Notes: generated by a model not told the origin, from the sequence alone. DNA of 61,988 nt from an uncultured Paraglaciecola sp. (GCF_937123705.1 NZ_CAKZKO010000133.1:1-61988), one strand, 5' to 3'; counted from the first letter of the stretch, positions 1 through 8,620 are shown. Program-made: numbers and translations.

Positions 1-86
1 AATTTAAAGATGCTAAAAAGGTTGATGCTTGTGGTGTAAGCAGTAATACGCGTCGGCAAGTGGTTGTCGATGCTTATATATTATAA
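1..86 (+). CDS. 3' end of a pilin-like gene (probable PilV/FimT minor pilin), partial
   Basis: The frame is open from the left edge to TAA at 84-86, and only the last 27 residues are visible; they end in RRQVVVDAYIL with one Cys before it. The segment is too short to assign by itself. It lies 37 bp upstream of a PilW-type prepilin start on the same strand, and in gammaproteobacterial minor-pilin operons pilV normally precedes pilW, so PilV is the best guess and FimT/GspH the alternative. The assignment is by context only. Confidence 0.5.
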   Translation, partial: FKDAKKVDACGVSSNTRRQVVVDAYIL

Positions 87-123
87 TCAGCTAGAAAATA
101 AGCCTAAGTTGAGATTTTAGCAA

Positions 124-2691
124 ATGAAAATAAAAACGAAATATAATAAGCATAATGTTAGCGCTTATCAGCAAACCCAATTAAAAATTAAGCGCCAGCA
201 AGGTTTTAGCTTGCTTGAAATCTTTGTTGCTCTAGCTATTGGGCTAGTCATTTTTGCTGGCGTGTTAAGCGTGTTTGTCGGTATGAAAAGCACAGTGAGT
301 GAAACATCACATTACGGCGAATTACAAGAAAATGGTCGATTTGCTATAAGTGTATTAAGTGATGATTTACTAAGGCAAAATTTTTGGGGCGATTATACTG
401 GCTCAATTACGTTGGCAAATATCAACCCGGTACCTGCTGCGCCCGTTGGTGAATGTGTTGGTGGGGGAGTTAATAATGGTACCTTTCCCCTTGCTACAGG
501 TAGTTTTAGAACACTGTGGGCTGATACAGTAACTAACGCCAGCATATTATCGGGTTGTGTTACAGATGCAAAAAAAAAGTCAGACGTATTACAAATTAAA
601 CGTGTTGTGTCTACACCTGAGGCATTAGTTGCAGGGGCTGCGGCACCAGCGGGTAATTATTATTTTATGAGTAACATGGACAATGGAACCCTTTTTGCTG
701 CAGGTACGGTACCTGATGTGAAAAATGGTCGAGTCTGGGAATATCAACATCACATTTATTATGTTAGAGATGAAAAAATAACTGGTTCAGCTGAGACTAT
801 ACCCGTATTGATGCAAGGACAGCTAACAAATCGTATAACTTTTTCACCAATTATTGATGGTAAGCCCATTACCGATGCCGAGTTTGCCAAAGTGTCAGAT
901 ACACAACGTCAGCGCTTTTATCAACTGATTGACGAGCTCGAAGACAAGTTAAGTGAAGCCTTGATTGAGTTGCCTAGGTGGAAACGTGAAACCGCAGAAA
1001 AGTTAAGAAAACTCAAAAAAGATACGGCAGAGCAGGGGATAAGACCCTTACTAAAAGATTTAGAACACAAATATTCATCAAACTTAGCCATCTTGAAGTT
1101 TTTAAGGCAACTGAAACCTCATCTTGTTGAAACCGTTGTTGAGGTACTGGCTGACGACAAAAAAGAAGATAAACATGATGAATATGACAAACGTTCCATT
1201 CTAGAAGAACAGTATTTACCCAATATTATTGTTTCCCATGAACTCAATAGTGGTTCTCCGGTGATCTATGAGCCTAATCCAACTCATCAAAATTTGTTTG
1301 GAAGGGTTGAATACACCAATATTCAAGGATCGGTTTATACTAACTACCGGATGATCCGCCCTGGGGCCATTCACCGCGCCAACGGTGGATATTTGCTGTT
1401 AGACGTTGACAAGCTTATTGAACAACCTTTCGGCTGGGAAACCTTAAAACTGGTGCTAAAATTTGGCTCATTAAAAATGGACCTACCTCAACACGACGTA
1501 GGCATGGTGAATTCTATCACCCTTAACCCCCAACAAATTCCTATTGATGTCAAAGTGGTACTGCTAGGCTCACGAGACTTGTATTACACCTTGCAAGATT
1601 ATGACGATGAGTTTTATGAGTTGTTTAGGGTGTTGGTGGATTTTGATCACGAAATTCCGTTAGATAAGAAAACCCTATTTGATTTTGTTGGCCGAGTACG
1701 GGCACAACTCAAAGAGCTAGGCCTAACCTCTATTTCTGCCAAGGCTATGTATCGCTTAGTCGAATACAGCTTGCGACTTGCAGAGCATCAACAACGCTTA
1801 TCGGCACGTTTTTCTGATGTGATTGAACTGCTTCATGAGGCCGAATATTTTTGTCGCCAGCAGCAAACTCAAGAGCTAGACGTGACCCACATTGAGGCGG
1901 CACTAGCGGCAAAAACCCATAGAACAGGCCGGGTAAGTGAAGCGGTTTTAGATGATATCAAGCAAGGCCAAATTTTGATTGCTACCCAAGGAGTTGACCT
2001 AGGTAAAGTGAATGGCCTTACGGTATTAGAAATAGGCGATAGCATGTTTGGAACACCAGCACGTATAACTTCGACCGTGTACGCAGGTTCAAATGGTGTG
2101 GTCGATATCGAACGTGAAGTAGAGCTAGGTCAGCCGAGTCATTCAAAAGGCGTGATGTTGCTAACGGGTTATCTAGGGCATAAATATGCGCAATTGTTTC
2201 CTTTGACCTTATCTGCCAACATCGCCATCGAACAATCTTATGGTCATATAGACGGAGATAGCGCATCGCTGGCAGAGTTGGTGGCGTTAATTTCCGCCCT
2301 AACTAAAATGCCAGTACGCCAAGACTTAGCCATAACAGGATCAATTAATCAGTATGGCCAAGTGCAGTCTGTAGGCGGCGTGAATGAAAAAATCGAGGGA
2401 TTCTTCAAACTTTGCCAACATCGCGGCTTAACGGGGACTCAAGGGGTGATTATTCCCAAATCTAATCAGGTAAATTTAATGCTAGATAAAGAAGTGCTGG
2501 CAGCCGTAAAAGCCCAAAAATTCCATATTTGCGTGGTTGAAACCGTGGATGATGCTTTGGAATTATTGATGGATGTAGACGCGGGTATTCAGAACTCTAA
2601 AGGCCGTTACCCTAAAGGTTCGGTGAACTATATGGCGGTATCGAGTCTATTGAATATTGCCAATATAGTGGCCGGAGCCGACGATGACTAA
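124..2691 (+). CDS. Chimeric ORF: PilW-type prepilin N-terminus joined to C-terminal part of a Lon-family (LonB/YcbZ-like) protease
   Basis: An uninterrupted 855-residue frame. Residues 24-60 are a type IV prepilin leader and hydrophobic helix: cleavage motif QQG|FSLLE with G27|F28 and the conserved Glu at mature position 5 (E32). Residues up to about 233 read as the PilW pilin head, ending near PVLMQGQLTN. From about residue 235 (ITFSPIIDGKPITD) the sequence is a Lon-like ATP-dependent protease of the AAA_32/COG1067 type. A Walker-B-like GGYLLLDVDKL lies near residues 420-430, and the C-terminal Lon domain keeps the Ser-Lys dyad, S713 in GDSAS and K756 in VNEKIEGF, 43 residues apart as in E. 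coli Lon. The N-terminal part of the Lon family, where the P-loop sits, is absent, and so is the C-terminal part of PilW with the pilX/pilY1/pilE genes expected downstream. It is either a deletion fusion or an assembly join. As read, the protein would be an inner-membrane pilin-protease with no ATP-binding loop. Confidence 0.85.
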   Translation: MKIKTKYNKHNVSAYQQTQLKIKRQQGFSLLEIFVALAIGLVIFAGVLSVFVGMKSTVSETSHYGELQENGRFAISVLSDDLLRQNFWGDYTGSITLANINPVPAAPVGECVGGGVNNGTFPLATGSFRTLWADTVTNASILSGCVTDAKKKSDVLQIKRVVSTPEALVAGAAAPAGNYYFMSNMDNGTLFAAGTVPDVKNGRVWEYQHHIYYVRDEKITGSAETIPVLMQGQLTNRITFSPIIDGKPITDAEFAKVSDTQRQRFYQLIDELEDKLSEALIELPRWKRETAEKLRKLKKDTAEQGIRPLLKDLEHKYSSNLAILKFLRQLKPHLVETVVEVLADDKKEDKHDEYDKRSILEEQYLPNIIVSHELNSGSPVIYEPNPTHQNLFGRVEYTNIQGSVYTNYRMIRPGAIHRANGGYLLLDVDKLIEQPFGWETLKLVLKFGSLKMDLPQHDVGMVNSITLNPQQIPIDVKVVLLGSRDLYYTLQDYDDEFYELFRVLVDFDHEIPLDKKTLFDFVGRVRAQLKELGLTSISAKAMYRLVEYSLRLAEHQQRLSARFSDVIELLHEAEYFCRQQQTQELDVTHIEAALAAKTHRTGRVSEAVLDDIKQGQILIATQGVDLGKVNGLTVLEIGDSMFGTPARITSTVYAGSNGVVDIEREVELGQPSHSKGVMLLTGYLGHKYAQLFPLTLSANIAIEQSYGHIDGDSASLAELVALISALTKMPVRQDLAITGSINQYGQVQSVGGVNEKIEGFFKLCQHRGLTGTQGVIIPKSNQVNLMLDKEVLAAVKAQKFHICVVETVDDALELLMDVDAGIQNSKGRYPKGSVNYMAVSSLLNIANIVAGADDD

Positions 2692-2720
2692 TATGGCGAA
2701 TAGATAAATCTAAACGAATT

Positions 2721-2820
2721 TTGAACCACAGAAGACACAGAGAGCACAGAGAAAAACAATTTTAATTTTCACTATCTTGTCCTCTGTGAAGCGCAGCGCT
2801 CTGTGAGCTCTGTGGTGAAT
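2721..2820. repeat. CCACAGAG-type inverted repeat element, copy 1
   Basis: A ~100-bp non-coding element starts with TTGAACCACAGAAGACACAG and ends with CTCTGTGAGCTCTGTGGTGAAT-like sequence, the approximate reverse complement of its start. Inside are short iterations of (C)ACAGAG on the left and CTCTGTG on the right. A second copy lies 280 bp downstream. It can fold into a long imperfect hairpin and has the look of a dispersed REP/MITE-type intergenic repeat. Confidence 0.75.
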
Positions 2821-2932
2821 TAGCTTTTGAATCATCAATAACTGATTAAATAAAACAAATGGACCCATGCTAACAACATGCAGGGACGAAGATAATGACG
2901 GCCATCATTCCTTAATGCTACCCCAAACCGCC

Positions 2933-2957
2933 ATTCCCGAGTGCTTTTATCGGGAAT
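2933..2957. repeat. Short palindrome ATTCCCGA-N9-TCGGGAAT
   Basis: Perfect 8-bp arms (2933-2940 and 2950-2957) around a 9-bp loop, between the two CCACAGAG elements. It belongs to the kind of ATTCCCG/CGGGAAT palindromic repeat widely scattered in proteobacterial intergenic DNA. It has no T-run, so it is not an obvious terminator. Confidence 0.6.
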
Positions 2958-3000
2958 CTCTTTTCTTTGACAACACGCAATGCATTTAAAAGCAAAAAAA

Positions 3001-3100
3001 TTGAACCACAGAGATCACAGAGGGCACAAAGAAAAGCAGATAGAATCTAAACCTTCTTTTCCTCTACGTGGCTCAGTGCTCTGCGTTCTCTGTGTTTCAA
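3001..3100. repeat. CCACAGAG-type inverted repeat element, copy 2
   Basis: Starts TTGAACCACAGAGATCACAG and ends with TTCTCTGTGTTTCAA, its near reverse complement. It is about the same length (~100 bp) and orientation as the copy at 2721-2820. Together the two copies and the short palindrome fill most of the 510-bp gap between the chimeric ORF and slyD; no gene is visible in that gap. Confidence 0.75.
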
Positions 3101-3201
3101 TCATTTCATTCTTACTCCAAATCTTAAGTGTTAACGCTCAACAGTGAGGTTTAATTCTGTTAGGATCTCGCCATTAATAATCATTAATCCTAAGAGACAT
3201 T

Positions 3202-3693
3202 ATGAAAATTTCAAAAGGTACAGTTGTACAATTCCATTATCGAATCAAAGACTTAGATGGCAAAGAGTTAGAGTCTAATTTTGGTGATCAAGCCGTGGCC
3301 TATCTCCATGGTTATAACAATATGATGCCAGGGATCGAAAAGTCTTTAGAATCCATGTCAAAAGGCGATGAGCTTGAAGTAGAGTTAGAAGCCGCAGAAA
3401 CCTATGGTGAGATTCAAGCTGATAGCGAACAACGCATATCGGTCAAGCACTTACTTAGCGCCGAGAAAAAGCCAAAATGGAAAGCGGGTATGACAGCCGT
3501 TGTTAATACTGAACAAGGTCAGCGAGAAGTGACAATAGTAAAAGCCGGTAAATTTATGGTCACCATAGACACCAACCACCCACTGGCCGGTAAAACCTTA
3601 CAGTTTGAACTACAAGTGGAAAGTGTTCGCGAAGCTACAGAAGAAGAAATCCAACATGGCCATGCTCATGGAGTGGGTGGGCATCAGCATTAG
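3202..3693 (+). CDS. slyD: SlyD-type FKBP peptidyl-prolyl cis-trans isomerase
   Basis: 163 residues. Residues 1-70 and 118-147 form the FKBP fold, interrupted by the insert-in-flap chaperone domain (about 71-120, with VKHLLSAEKKPKWKAG). MPGIEKSLESMSKGDE is the usual FKBP stretch. The C-terminus is a short His-rich tail (HGHAHGVGGHQH), as in nickel-binding SlyD, though shorter than the E. coli tail. It should be a cytoplasmic prolyl isomerase/chaperone that also binds Ni(II) for hydrogenase or urease maturation; no such genes are in the window. A following gene starts 8 bp after its stop. Confidence 0.9.
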   Translation: MKISKGTVVQFHYRIKDLDGKELESNFGDQAVAYLHGYNNMMPGIEKSLESMSKGDELEVELEAAETYGEIQADSEQRISVKHLLSAEKKPKWKAGMTAVVNTEQGQREVTIVKAGKFMVTIDTNHPLAGKTLQFELQVESVREATEEEIQHGHAHGVGGHQH

Positions 3694-3701
3694 GGAATTT
3701 T

Positions 3702-4223
3702 ATGGATATAGAATCACTCAAAATTGTAGGCGGAATTCTTGGAGTTGTAGCTTTCTTTTGGAAGGTTAGTGATACTTTAGTTAGTTATGTCAATCTTAAT
3801 GTTGAAGTAAAAACCGAGCCAAACGAATTTTTAACTGTAAAAGTTTCTATAGAAAATAAAAGCCCTACTAGAAAAGTATTAACTAACGCAATTCTCTTAA
3901 TATCACCTGAAGAAGAAAATCCAATTTTAACATTTAATAATTTATTTAAGAATGAATCTAATTTTAGCAAAATCTCTTCAACTAGAGGAATAGCGGTGAA
4001 TAAATTTGAAAATAGTATCGTTGGTGAAAACGGACGAATAATAATTCCATTGCCATTCTTTTATAACGAACATGAGTCGATAGGAGATGAAAAAATATCT
4101 TATAGAACTTATATCAATTTGAAAGATGTTGAAATACTTAAATCATATTCGGTGAGATTTTACGTTTGGGGTGCAGGTAGATTGCATAGAAGCTCACAAG
4201 ATTCATTTTTCAAAACTGAATAA
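3702..4223 (+). CDS. Hypothetical protein with an N-terminal membrane segment
   Basis: 173 residues, not recognised. Residues 8-28 (VGGILGVVAFFWKVSDTLVSYV) are hydrophobic, probably one signal-anchor helix. The rest is soluble, with alternating beta-type segments (LTVKVSIENKS, GRIIIPLPFFY, YSVRFYVWGAG), consistent with an immunoglobulin-like fold; that is only an impression. The gene is clearly more AT-rich than slyD, which starts 500 bp upstream and ends 8 bp before it, so it may be a late arrival transcribed from the slyD promoter. Confidence 0.6.
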   Translation: MDIESLKIVGGILGVVAFFWKVSDTLVSYVNLNVEVKTEPNEFLTVKVSIENKSPTRKVLTNAILLISPEEENPILTFNNLFKNESNFSKISSTRGIAVNKFENSIVGENGRIIIPLPFFYNEHESIGDEKISYRTYINLKDVEILKSYSVRFYVWGAGRLHRSSQDSFFKTE

Positions 4224-4273
4224 ATATTCGTGTAATTAAATTTCAAGTTATTTTTAGTTTATAATGTAAAAAG

Positions 4274-4305
4274 TCAGTTGGCCTATTGATGTTAAAGCCA
4301 ACTGA
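4274..4305. terminator. Hairpin between convergent genes, probable bidirectional terminator
   Basis: Perfect 9-bp arms TCAGTTGGC (4274-4282) and GCCAACTGA (4297-4305), followed by TTGATTT on the plus strand and preceded by AT-rich sequence. It lies between the convergent small hypothetical gene and the copper oxidase gene. Confidence 0.55.
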
Positions 4306-4331
4306 TTGATTTAACTAATAATAACACTTAA

Positions 4332-6401
4332 CTAAAAAGTGGCGGTGATCCCAACACCTACGCCTGAAGTTTCGTTGGCGTTTATTGCAATAGACCAATT
4401 AGGTGACGAACGATACTCCAAAGCCGTTTGCCACTCTGATTCACTTGAAGCGCCAATGGATAAACCTATATTAGGAGTGAGCTGAAATTCAGTTTCTGCC
4501 TCAGCCTGTATTTTACCTTCATCATTAATCCAAATCGCTGTTTCAATATTAAATGGTGTGATGTATTTAAGCCCCACCATCAATTCGTTTTCTTGAGCTT
4601 CGCGCTCAACACCTAAAAAGTACTGCAACCAACTAGATTGTTTGTAATGAAAACGGGCGCCCAATTCTAGCGCTTCTGAGAAATGTTTTTCAGCGGCTAA
4701 CTCAACCATATAATTAGTATTGCTGATGCGAAACTTTGCATAAAGGTGCGAAGAAAGTAGCGTTAAATCACTGCGGCTATACCAATCATCATCCATGATC
4801 TCATTGCTCAACATTTTTGCCTTGGTAAATGCTGGATTACCTTGGTAATCGCTGTAGCGAACTACCCGAGCCATACCTGTTTTTGCATGATATAGATTGT
4901 GGCAATGAAAAAACCAATCTTTCTCTTCGTTGGCGGCAAACTCTATGGTGACACTCCCCATAGGTGGCACATCTACTGTGTGTTTCAGTACGTCGTATTC
5001 ACCATTGCCAGAAATCACTTTGAAAAAATGCCCATGCAAATGTAATGGGTGATGCATCATAGATTCATTTTTAAAATGAAAACGAACTACTTTGCCTTTA
5101 TCTATTTTGATTACATCTGCTTTCGATAATGGCAGATTGTTAAAATTCCAGTTATAGCTTTCCATATCACCGGTTAACCGCAAAGTGTATGTTTGTAATT
5201 CACCGGTATATTTAACTGGCTGCCTAGTTTTGAGCAAAGCATAATTGAGTGTGTTGACTATTTGCTCTGTTGAATCCTTCATCATCTGGTGATGTTGATG
5301 ATGGTTGTGTTGTTGTGGCTTTGGCTGTTGCTTGGCAGCAGTTGTGTTGGACATCTGATGCATTGAGTGATCTTCGCCATCGCCGTCACCATGTTGCATT
5401 TTCGCAAAAACATTGGGTCGTTGAGGATCGGGTGAGGGTGTTGCCGAGCCACTACCTAGTTTAACTTTTACACCGCCGGTTCCATCAATGTTATTTGCTG
5501 CAAACTCAAAGCCGCCAGAACTAGGAATAGTGACTATCACATCATAGGTTTCAGCCATGCCCATTCTCAATTCTTTTACTTTAATAGGTTGAACATCTAG
5601 TCCATCAGCAGCGACCACTTCAAATACACCAGAACGTTGCTGAATATCAAAATAACTCGAAGCGCCCGAGTTAATAAGCCTGACTCGAACTTTTTCACCC
5701 GCTTTGGCATCGGGTAATAACGCTAATGATGTTTGTCCATTTGCTAAAAATGCATCGTAACCTACATCCGAAACATCCATACCTTCCATTCGCTGCCAGC
5801 GGTTAGTTAACCACGCATCCAAATTGCTATTTTCAAGGTAGCCTTGAATGCTAAAAACTGAATCTTTTTTATATGCATACCAATCCCCGTCCATTTTTAG
5901 ATTCTTCAGTACATCGACTGGGTCTTCATCAGTCCAATCGGATAATTGCACCACCACATCGTGGTCAAATGATTGCTGATAGCCTTGCTTTGGGTGTACC
6001 ACTATCGAACCATATTGACCTTTTTGTTCATCAATTCGTGTATGGCTGTGATACCAATAGGTTCCCGCATGTTTAAGCTCAAACCTATATTTAAAACTGG
6101 CTCCAGCTGCTATTGGAAAGTAAGTAATATAGGGCACTCCATCTTGTTCTTGAGGCAACAATAGTCCATGCCAATGAATAGAGGCTTCATCTTGGGTATG
6201 GTTGATGACTTTAATGATGGCAACATCGCCTTCAGTAAATTCAAGCTTTGGGGCGGGAATGCTGCCATTAATTGCCATGGCTGTGGCCGTTTGGCCAGAA
6301 AAATTAACGGTTTTGTGATCTACATTAAGTTCGTAGAACACTTCTTTGCTATATGCTGTTGTAGTCAACAAAACACAAAGCATTACTAATACTGGTTTCA
6401 T
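4332..6401 (-). CDS. copA: Multicopper oxidase CopA with a CopB-like C-terminal extension
   Basis: Periplasmic multicopper oxidase of copper resistance (CopA/PcoA type). The ATG at 6399-6401 is preceded by GGAG at the right distance, so I start there (689 aa) rather than at the in-frame TTG 12 bp upstream. The N-terminus MKPVLVMLCVLLTTTAYS is a signal peptide. Copper ligands are present: HWHG (76-79), WYHSH (116-120), HHPLHLHGHFF (about 448) and FFHCHNLYH (about 497). A His/Met-rich loop (HGDGDGEDHSMHQM and a HNHHQHHQMM run) lies near residues 330-380. The last ~165 residues follow the oxidase domain and read like a small outer-membrane barrel of CopB type (VGLKYITPFNIETAIW, ELT-type strands, terminal Phe). 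CopA and CopB are normally separate genes. A small metal-binding secreted protein is encoded just upstream. Confidence 0.88.
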   Translation of the reverse strand: MKPVLVMLCVLLTTTAYSKEVFYELNVDHKTVNFSGQTATAMAINGSIPAPKLEFTEGDVAIIKVINHTQDEASIHWHGLLLPQEQDGVPYITYFPIAAGASFKYRFELKHAGTYWYHSHTRIDEQKGQYGSIVVHPKQGYQQSFDHDVVVQLSDWTDEDPVDVLKNLKMDGDWYAYKKDSVFSIQGYLENSNLDAWLTNRWQRMEGMDVSDVGYDAFLANGQTSLALLPDAKAGEKVRVRLINSGASSYFDIQQRSGVFEVVAADGLDVQPIKVKELRMGMAETYDVIVTIPSSGGFEFAANNIDGTGGVKVKLGSGSATPSPDPQRPNVFAKMQHGDGDGEDHSMHQMSNTTAAKQQPKPQQHNHHQHHQMMKDSTEQIVNTLNYALLKTRQPVKYTGELQTYTLRLTGDMESYNWNFNNLPLSKADVIKIDKGKVVRFHFKNESMMHHPLHLHGHFFKVISGNGEYDVLKHTVDVPPMGSVTIEFAANEEKDWFFHCHNLYHAKTGMARVVRYSDYQGNPAFTKAKMLSNEIMDDDWYSRSDLTLLSSHLYAKFRISNTNYMVELAAEKHFSEALELGARFHYKQSSWLQYFLGVEREAQENELMVGLKYITPFNIETAIWINDEGKIQAEAETEFQLTPNIGLSIGASSESEWQTALEYRSSPNWSIAINANETSGVGVGITATF

Positions 6402-6447
6402 AGATATCTCCAAGTTAAAAATTGCTGATGATCAGCACAACGATTTT

Positions 6448-6762
6448 TTAAATGGAGAAATAAATAGGAGGGCGGTAATTCCGGCTTTTGTTTTGAGAGT
6501 GAAGTTGCTTCACAATATTAATACGGGTGCCATATTGAAGTGACTTAACAAAACTTGATTCAAAGCCATAAACAAACTGAGAGCAGATATCACAATCACA
6601 AATATGTGGCGCGTTTTGGGTTTCTTCTTCTACCTCATCGTGACAAGGCATTTTAGTAACACTTTGGGCTGTTTCATTATGATCCATCATGCATGCCTTT
6701 GAAGCAGCAAGAGAATTTGCTGACAAAGTGAATAACAGTAATAGCACCAAAAAATGTTTCAT
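6448..6762 (-). CDS. Small secreted Cys/His/Met-rich protein of the copper operon
   Basis: 104 residues from the ATG at 6760-6762; upstream in-frame codons lack a signal peptide and a ribosome site. MKHFLVLLLLFTLSANSLAA is a signal peptide. The mature part has clustered potential metal ligands (CMMDHNETAQ, MPCHDEVEEE, HICDCDICSQF), followed by a basic tail. It is transcribed in the same direction as copA and starts 361 bp upstream of the copA ATG, so the two are probably co-transcribed. A periplasmic copper-binding or redox accessory role is inferred from composition and position. I do not recognise the family with certainty. Confidence 0.65.
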   Translation of the reverse strand: MKHFLVLLLLFTLSANSLAASKACMMDHNETAQSVTKMPCHDEVEEETQNAPHICDCDICSQFVYGFESSFVKSLQYGTRINIVKQLHSQNKSRNYRPPIYFSI

Positions 6763-6905
6763 GATCTCGATATATTCAGTATATGTCATGCAGCGACACA
6801 CCGAAAAATAGATGGTAATTTACATGTCACAATTTTAAGTTAATCCATAACCTATACGCAATTAGTTTTTATGGTCTTAGTTGGTAAGTTGGCCCAGTGT
6901 TATAT

Positions 6906-6945
6906 CAAGCCGCATCAAAATGTGATCACATATTTAATGCGCTTG
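6906..6945. other. Imperfect hairpin in the 237-bp gap upstream of the copper operon
   Basis: Arms CAAGCCGCAT and ATGCGCTTG (one bulged C) flank a central TGTGATCACA palindrome. The gap 6763-6999 holds the copper-operon promoter region and the end of the phosphate-type operon; I see no gene and no CueR-type spaced dyad in it. The hairpin could terminate the upstream minus-strand operon, but it has no clear U-run. Confidence 0.35.
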
Positions 6946-6999
6946 ATAGTAGAAATGATCAATCAACAAAACCACCTAAACTGAGCCAATACAAGAGAG

Positions 7000-7428
7000 T
7001 TAAAAAGTAGCAACAACCTTTACATCGGCATTAACACTTGCAGCATCAACGTACCCGATAGCGGCTGGGTTTCCCTTAATTAAATTAATTACTTCTGCAT
7101 CATTGGCTACTTCTTTTGGTGGATTTGCTTTACCACTAAAGAGTAACTTCGACCAATAAGCCTTCATTTGGTTACTGGATTTCCCTAAGGCCTTCTGTTC
7201 AAAATCGCCCCTAGTTGCTTGTGAGCCTTTTAAATTGACTGGTTCAGCTGAAGCGCCGCCAGGAAAGCTCTTTGATTTTCCTAAAAATAAACGTTTGATG
7301 TCATCATTGCTCAAGGTTGCGGCATTGCTTGGGTTTACAACCACGGCTACTTCAGCAAATGCACCTTGAGAAAAAAGCAAATTTACAATAAACACGTTCA
7401 GTAAGGCTACCCTATATATAAGTTTCAT
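7000..7428 (-). CDS. PstS-like periplasmic phosphate-type binding protein (short, PBP-like)
   Basis: 142 residues with signal peptide (cleavage likely after QGAFA). The mature protein matches the compact PBP_like family related to PstS: VVVNPSNAATLSNDDIKRLF near the N-terminus, a SQATRGDFEQKAL stretch, and AIGYVDAASVN near the end. It is about half the length of a transport PstS, so a full two-lobed phosphate-binding protein is unlikely. It is last in an operon with a porin (12 bp gap) and a chemoreceptor. The trio suggests sensing or uptake of an anion such as phosphate; the ligand is inferred. Confidence 0.75.
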   Translation of the reverse strand: MKLIYRVALLNVFIVNLLFSQGAFAEVAVVVNPSNAATLSNDDIKRLFLGKSKSFPGGASAEPVNLKGSQATRGDFEQKALGKSSNQMKAYWSKLLFSGKANPPKEVANDAEVINLIKGNPAAIGYVDAASVNADVKVVATF

Positions 7429-7439
7429 CTGAATGACCT

Positions 7440-8573
7440 CTAGAAGACAGTTGTTATAGCAAATTGAAGTAAAGATGCATCGTTTGCACCCATCAATTTA
7501 TTATCGAAGTTAGTGTATTCCACTTTCATGCTGACGGTTGCATCCATGTCCCATTTGTAGCCTAAGGTGACAAAGCTGCTATCTTCAGCACCATTATTGA
7601 AAATACCAACAGTAGATGCATACAAAAAGTCTAACTCAGGCACTACGCCTACAGGAACATCATCAAGCAATGAAATATCAGGATCTGCTTCATCAGCCCC
7701 TGCAGTAAGGTGCAACAGGCCATTGCCAAGGCGATATCCAATACTCATGTAATAAGAATCACTTGTGGGATAAAAATTTTCACCTGTTTCGACTTTAGTG
7801 ACCTCTGTTACTATAAGCCAGTTTTCAAAGTCAAAAGTAAAACCAACTCCAGCAAACTTACCCTTATCTTCAACAATTTCTACGCCAGTTGCTATTTCTG
7901 GAAACATGGCTGCTCGCCAACCATCAGCTAAAGTGGTTATGTCAGGTGAGTCAAGTGAAAAATCAGCTACTGCATAACTTAACCTTGCGGTAAACCAATC
8001 CTTGTTGAGGCTCCAAGCAATACTAATGACATCTTTAAATTCGGCATCAAACCCACTAATCTCGGACTTATTACCGCCCATTGTCACGTGAAAAGTAGAA
8101 TCAAAACTACCTAGCGTTAAGTTTTTAATTGCACCAATACCATCTATTACGTCAAAAGGCAGGGAGTAAACACCTTCTGGGGGCGTTATCCAATGGTAGG
8201 CATAAGACACATCAAGATAATCGGAATAAATATAAAAAGGTGCTCTTTGTCGGCCAAATAAAATACGCCAATCGTTTGATGTGTCATAACTAATAAAAGC
8301 CCATTTAGCACTGAGATCCCAATCTTCTTCTCCTTTGGCTAAAAGTTGAGTTGTAACTCCCCAGCCTTCGCCTAGATCAGAAGAAGCTTGAAGTCCAACT
8401 AGAGAGTTAGTCGCAAAACTAATTTTGTCGTCATACCCCCCGTAATTTTCATCGCTACCCATAGTGACTCCGCCCGCAATTGTGGCAAAGCCTGAAAAAT
8501 TTATATCTCCTGCGTGAGTTTGAAACGCCAAACTACTACCTGTTAGTAACAATAACTGTATTTTCTTGTTCAT
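7440..8573 (-). CDS. Outer-membrane porin-like beta-barrel protein
   Basis: 377 residues from ATG 8571-8573 (AGGA upstream; the longer frame adds nine residues without a signal). MNKKIQLLLLTGSSLAFQTHA is a signal peptide. The mature protein begins DINFSGFATIAGG and is built of alternating amphipathic strands (WGVTTQLLAKGEEDWDLSAKWAFISY, WRILFGRQRAPFYIYSDYLDVSYAYHW in separate strands), ending in a C-terminal Phe typical of barrels. The pattern resembles porins that accompany PstS-like proteins in Shewanella and Alteromonas. It lies between the chemoreceptor (47 bp upstream) and the PstS-like gene. Confidence 0.8.
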   Translation of the reverse strand: MNKKIQLLLLTGSSLAFQTHAGDINFSGFATIAGGVTMGSDENYGGYDDKISFATNSLVGLQASSDLGEGWGVTTQLLAKGEEDWDLSAKWAFISYDTSNDWRILFGRQRAPFYIYSDYLDVSYAYHWITPPEGVYSLPFDVIDGIGAIKNLTLGSFDSTFHVTMGGNKSEISGFDAEFKDVISIAWSLNKDWFTARLSYAVADFSLDSPDITTLADGWRAAMFPEIATGVEIVEDKGKFAGVGFTFDFENWLIVTEVTKVETGENFYPTSDSYYMSIGYRLGNGLLHLTAGADEADPDISLLDDVPVGVVPELDFLYASTVGIFNNGAEDSSFVTLGYKWDMDATVSMKVEYTNFDNKLMGANDASLLQFAITTVF

Positions 8574-8620
8574 GGATGTTTTCCTAATGTGTTCTGACAA
8601 ATATTAATTAGAGTAATGTT

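Noticed and set aside
2721..3100. CRISPR array
   Set aside because: Only two unlike-spaced copies of a long inverted element, no regular spacers and no cas genes in the window.
6921..6930. TGTGATCACA as a CRP site
   Set aside because: CRP needs TGTGA-N6-TCACA; here the arms touch with no spacer, and it sits in a hairpin loop.
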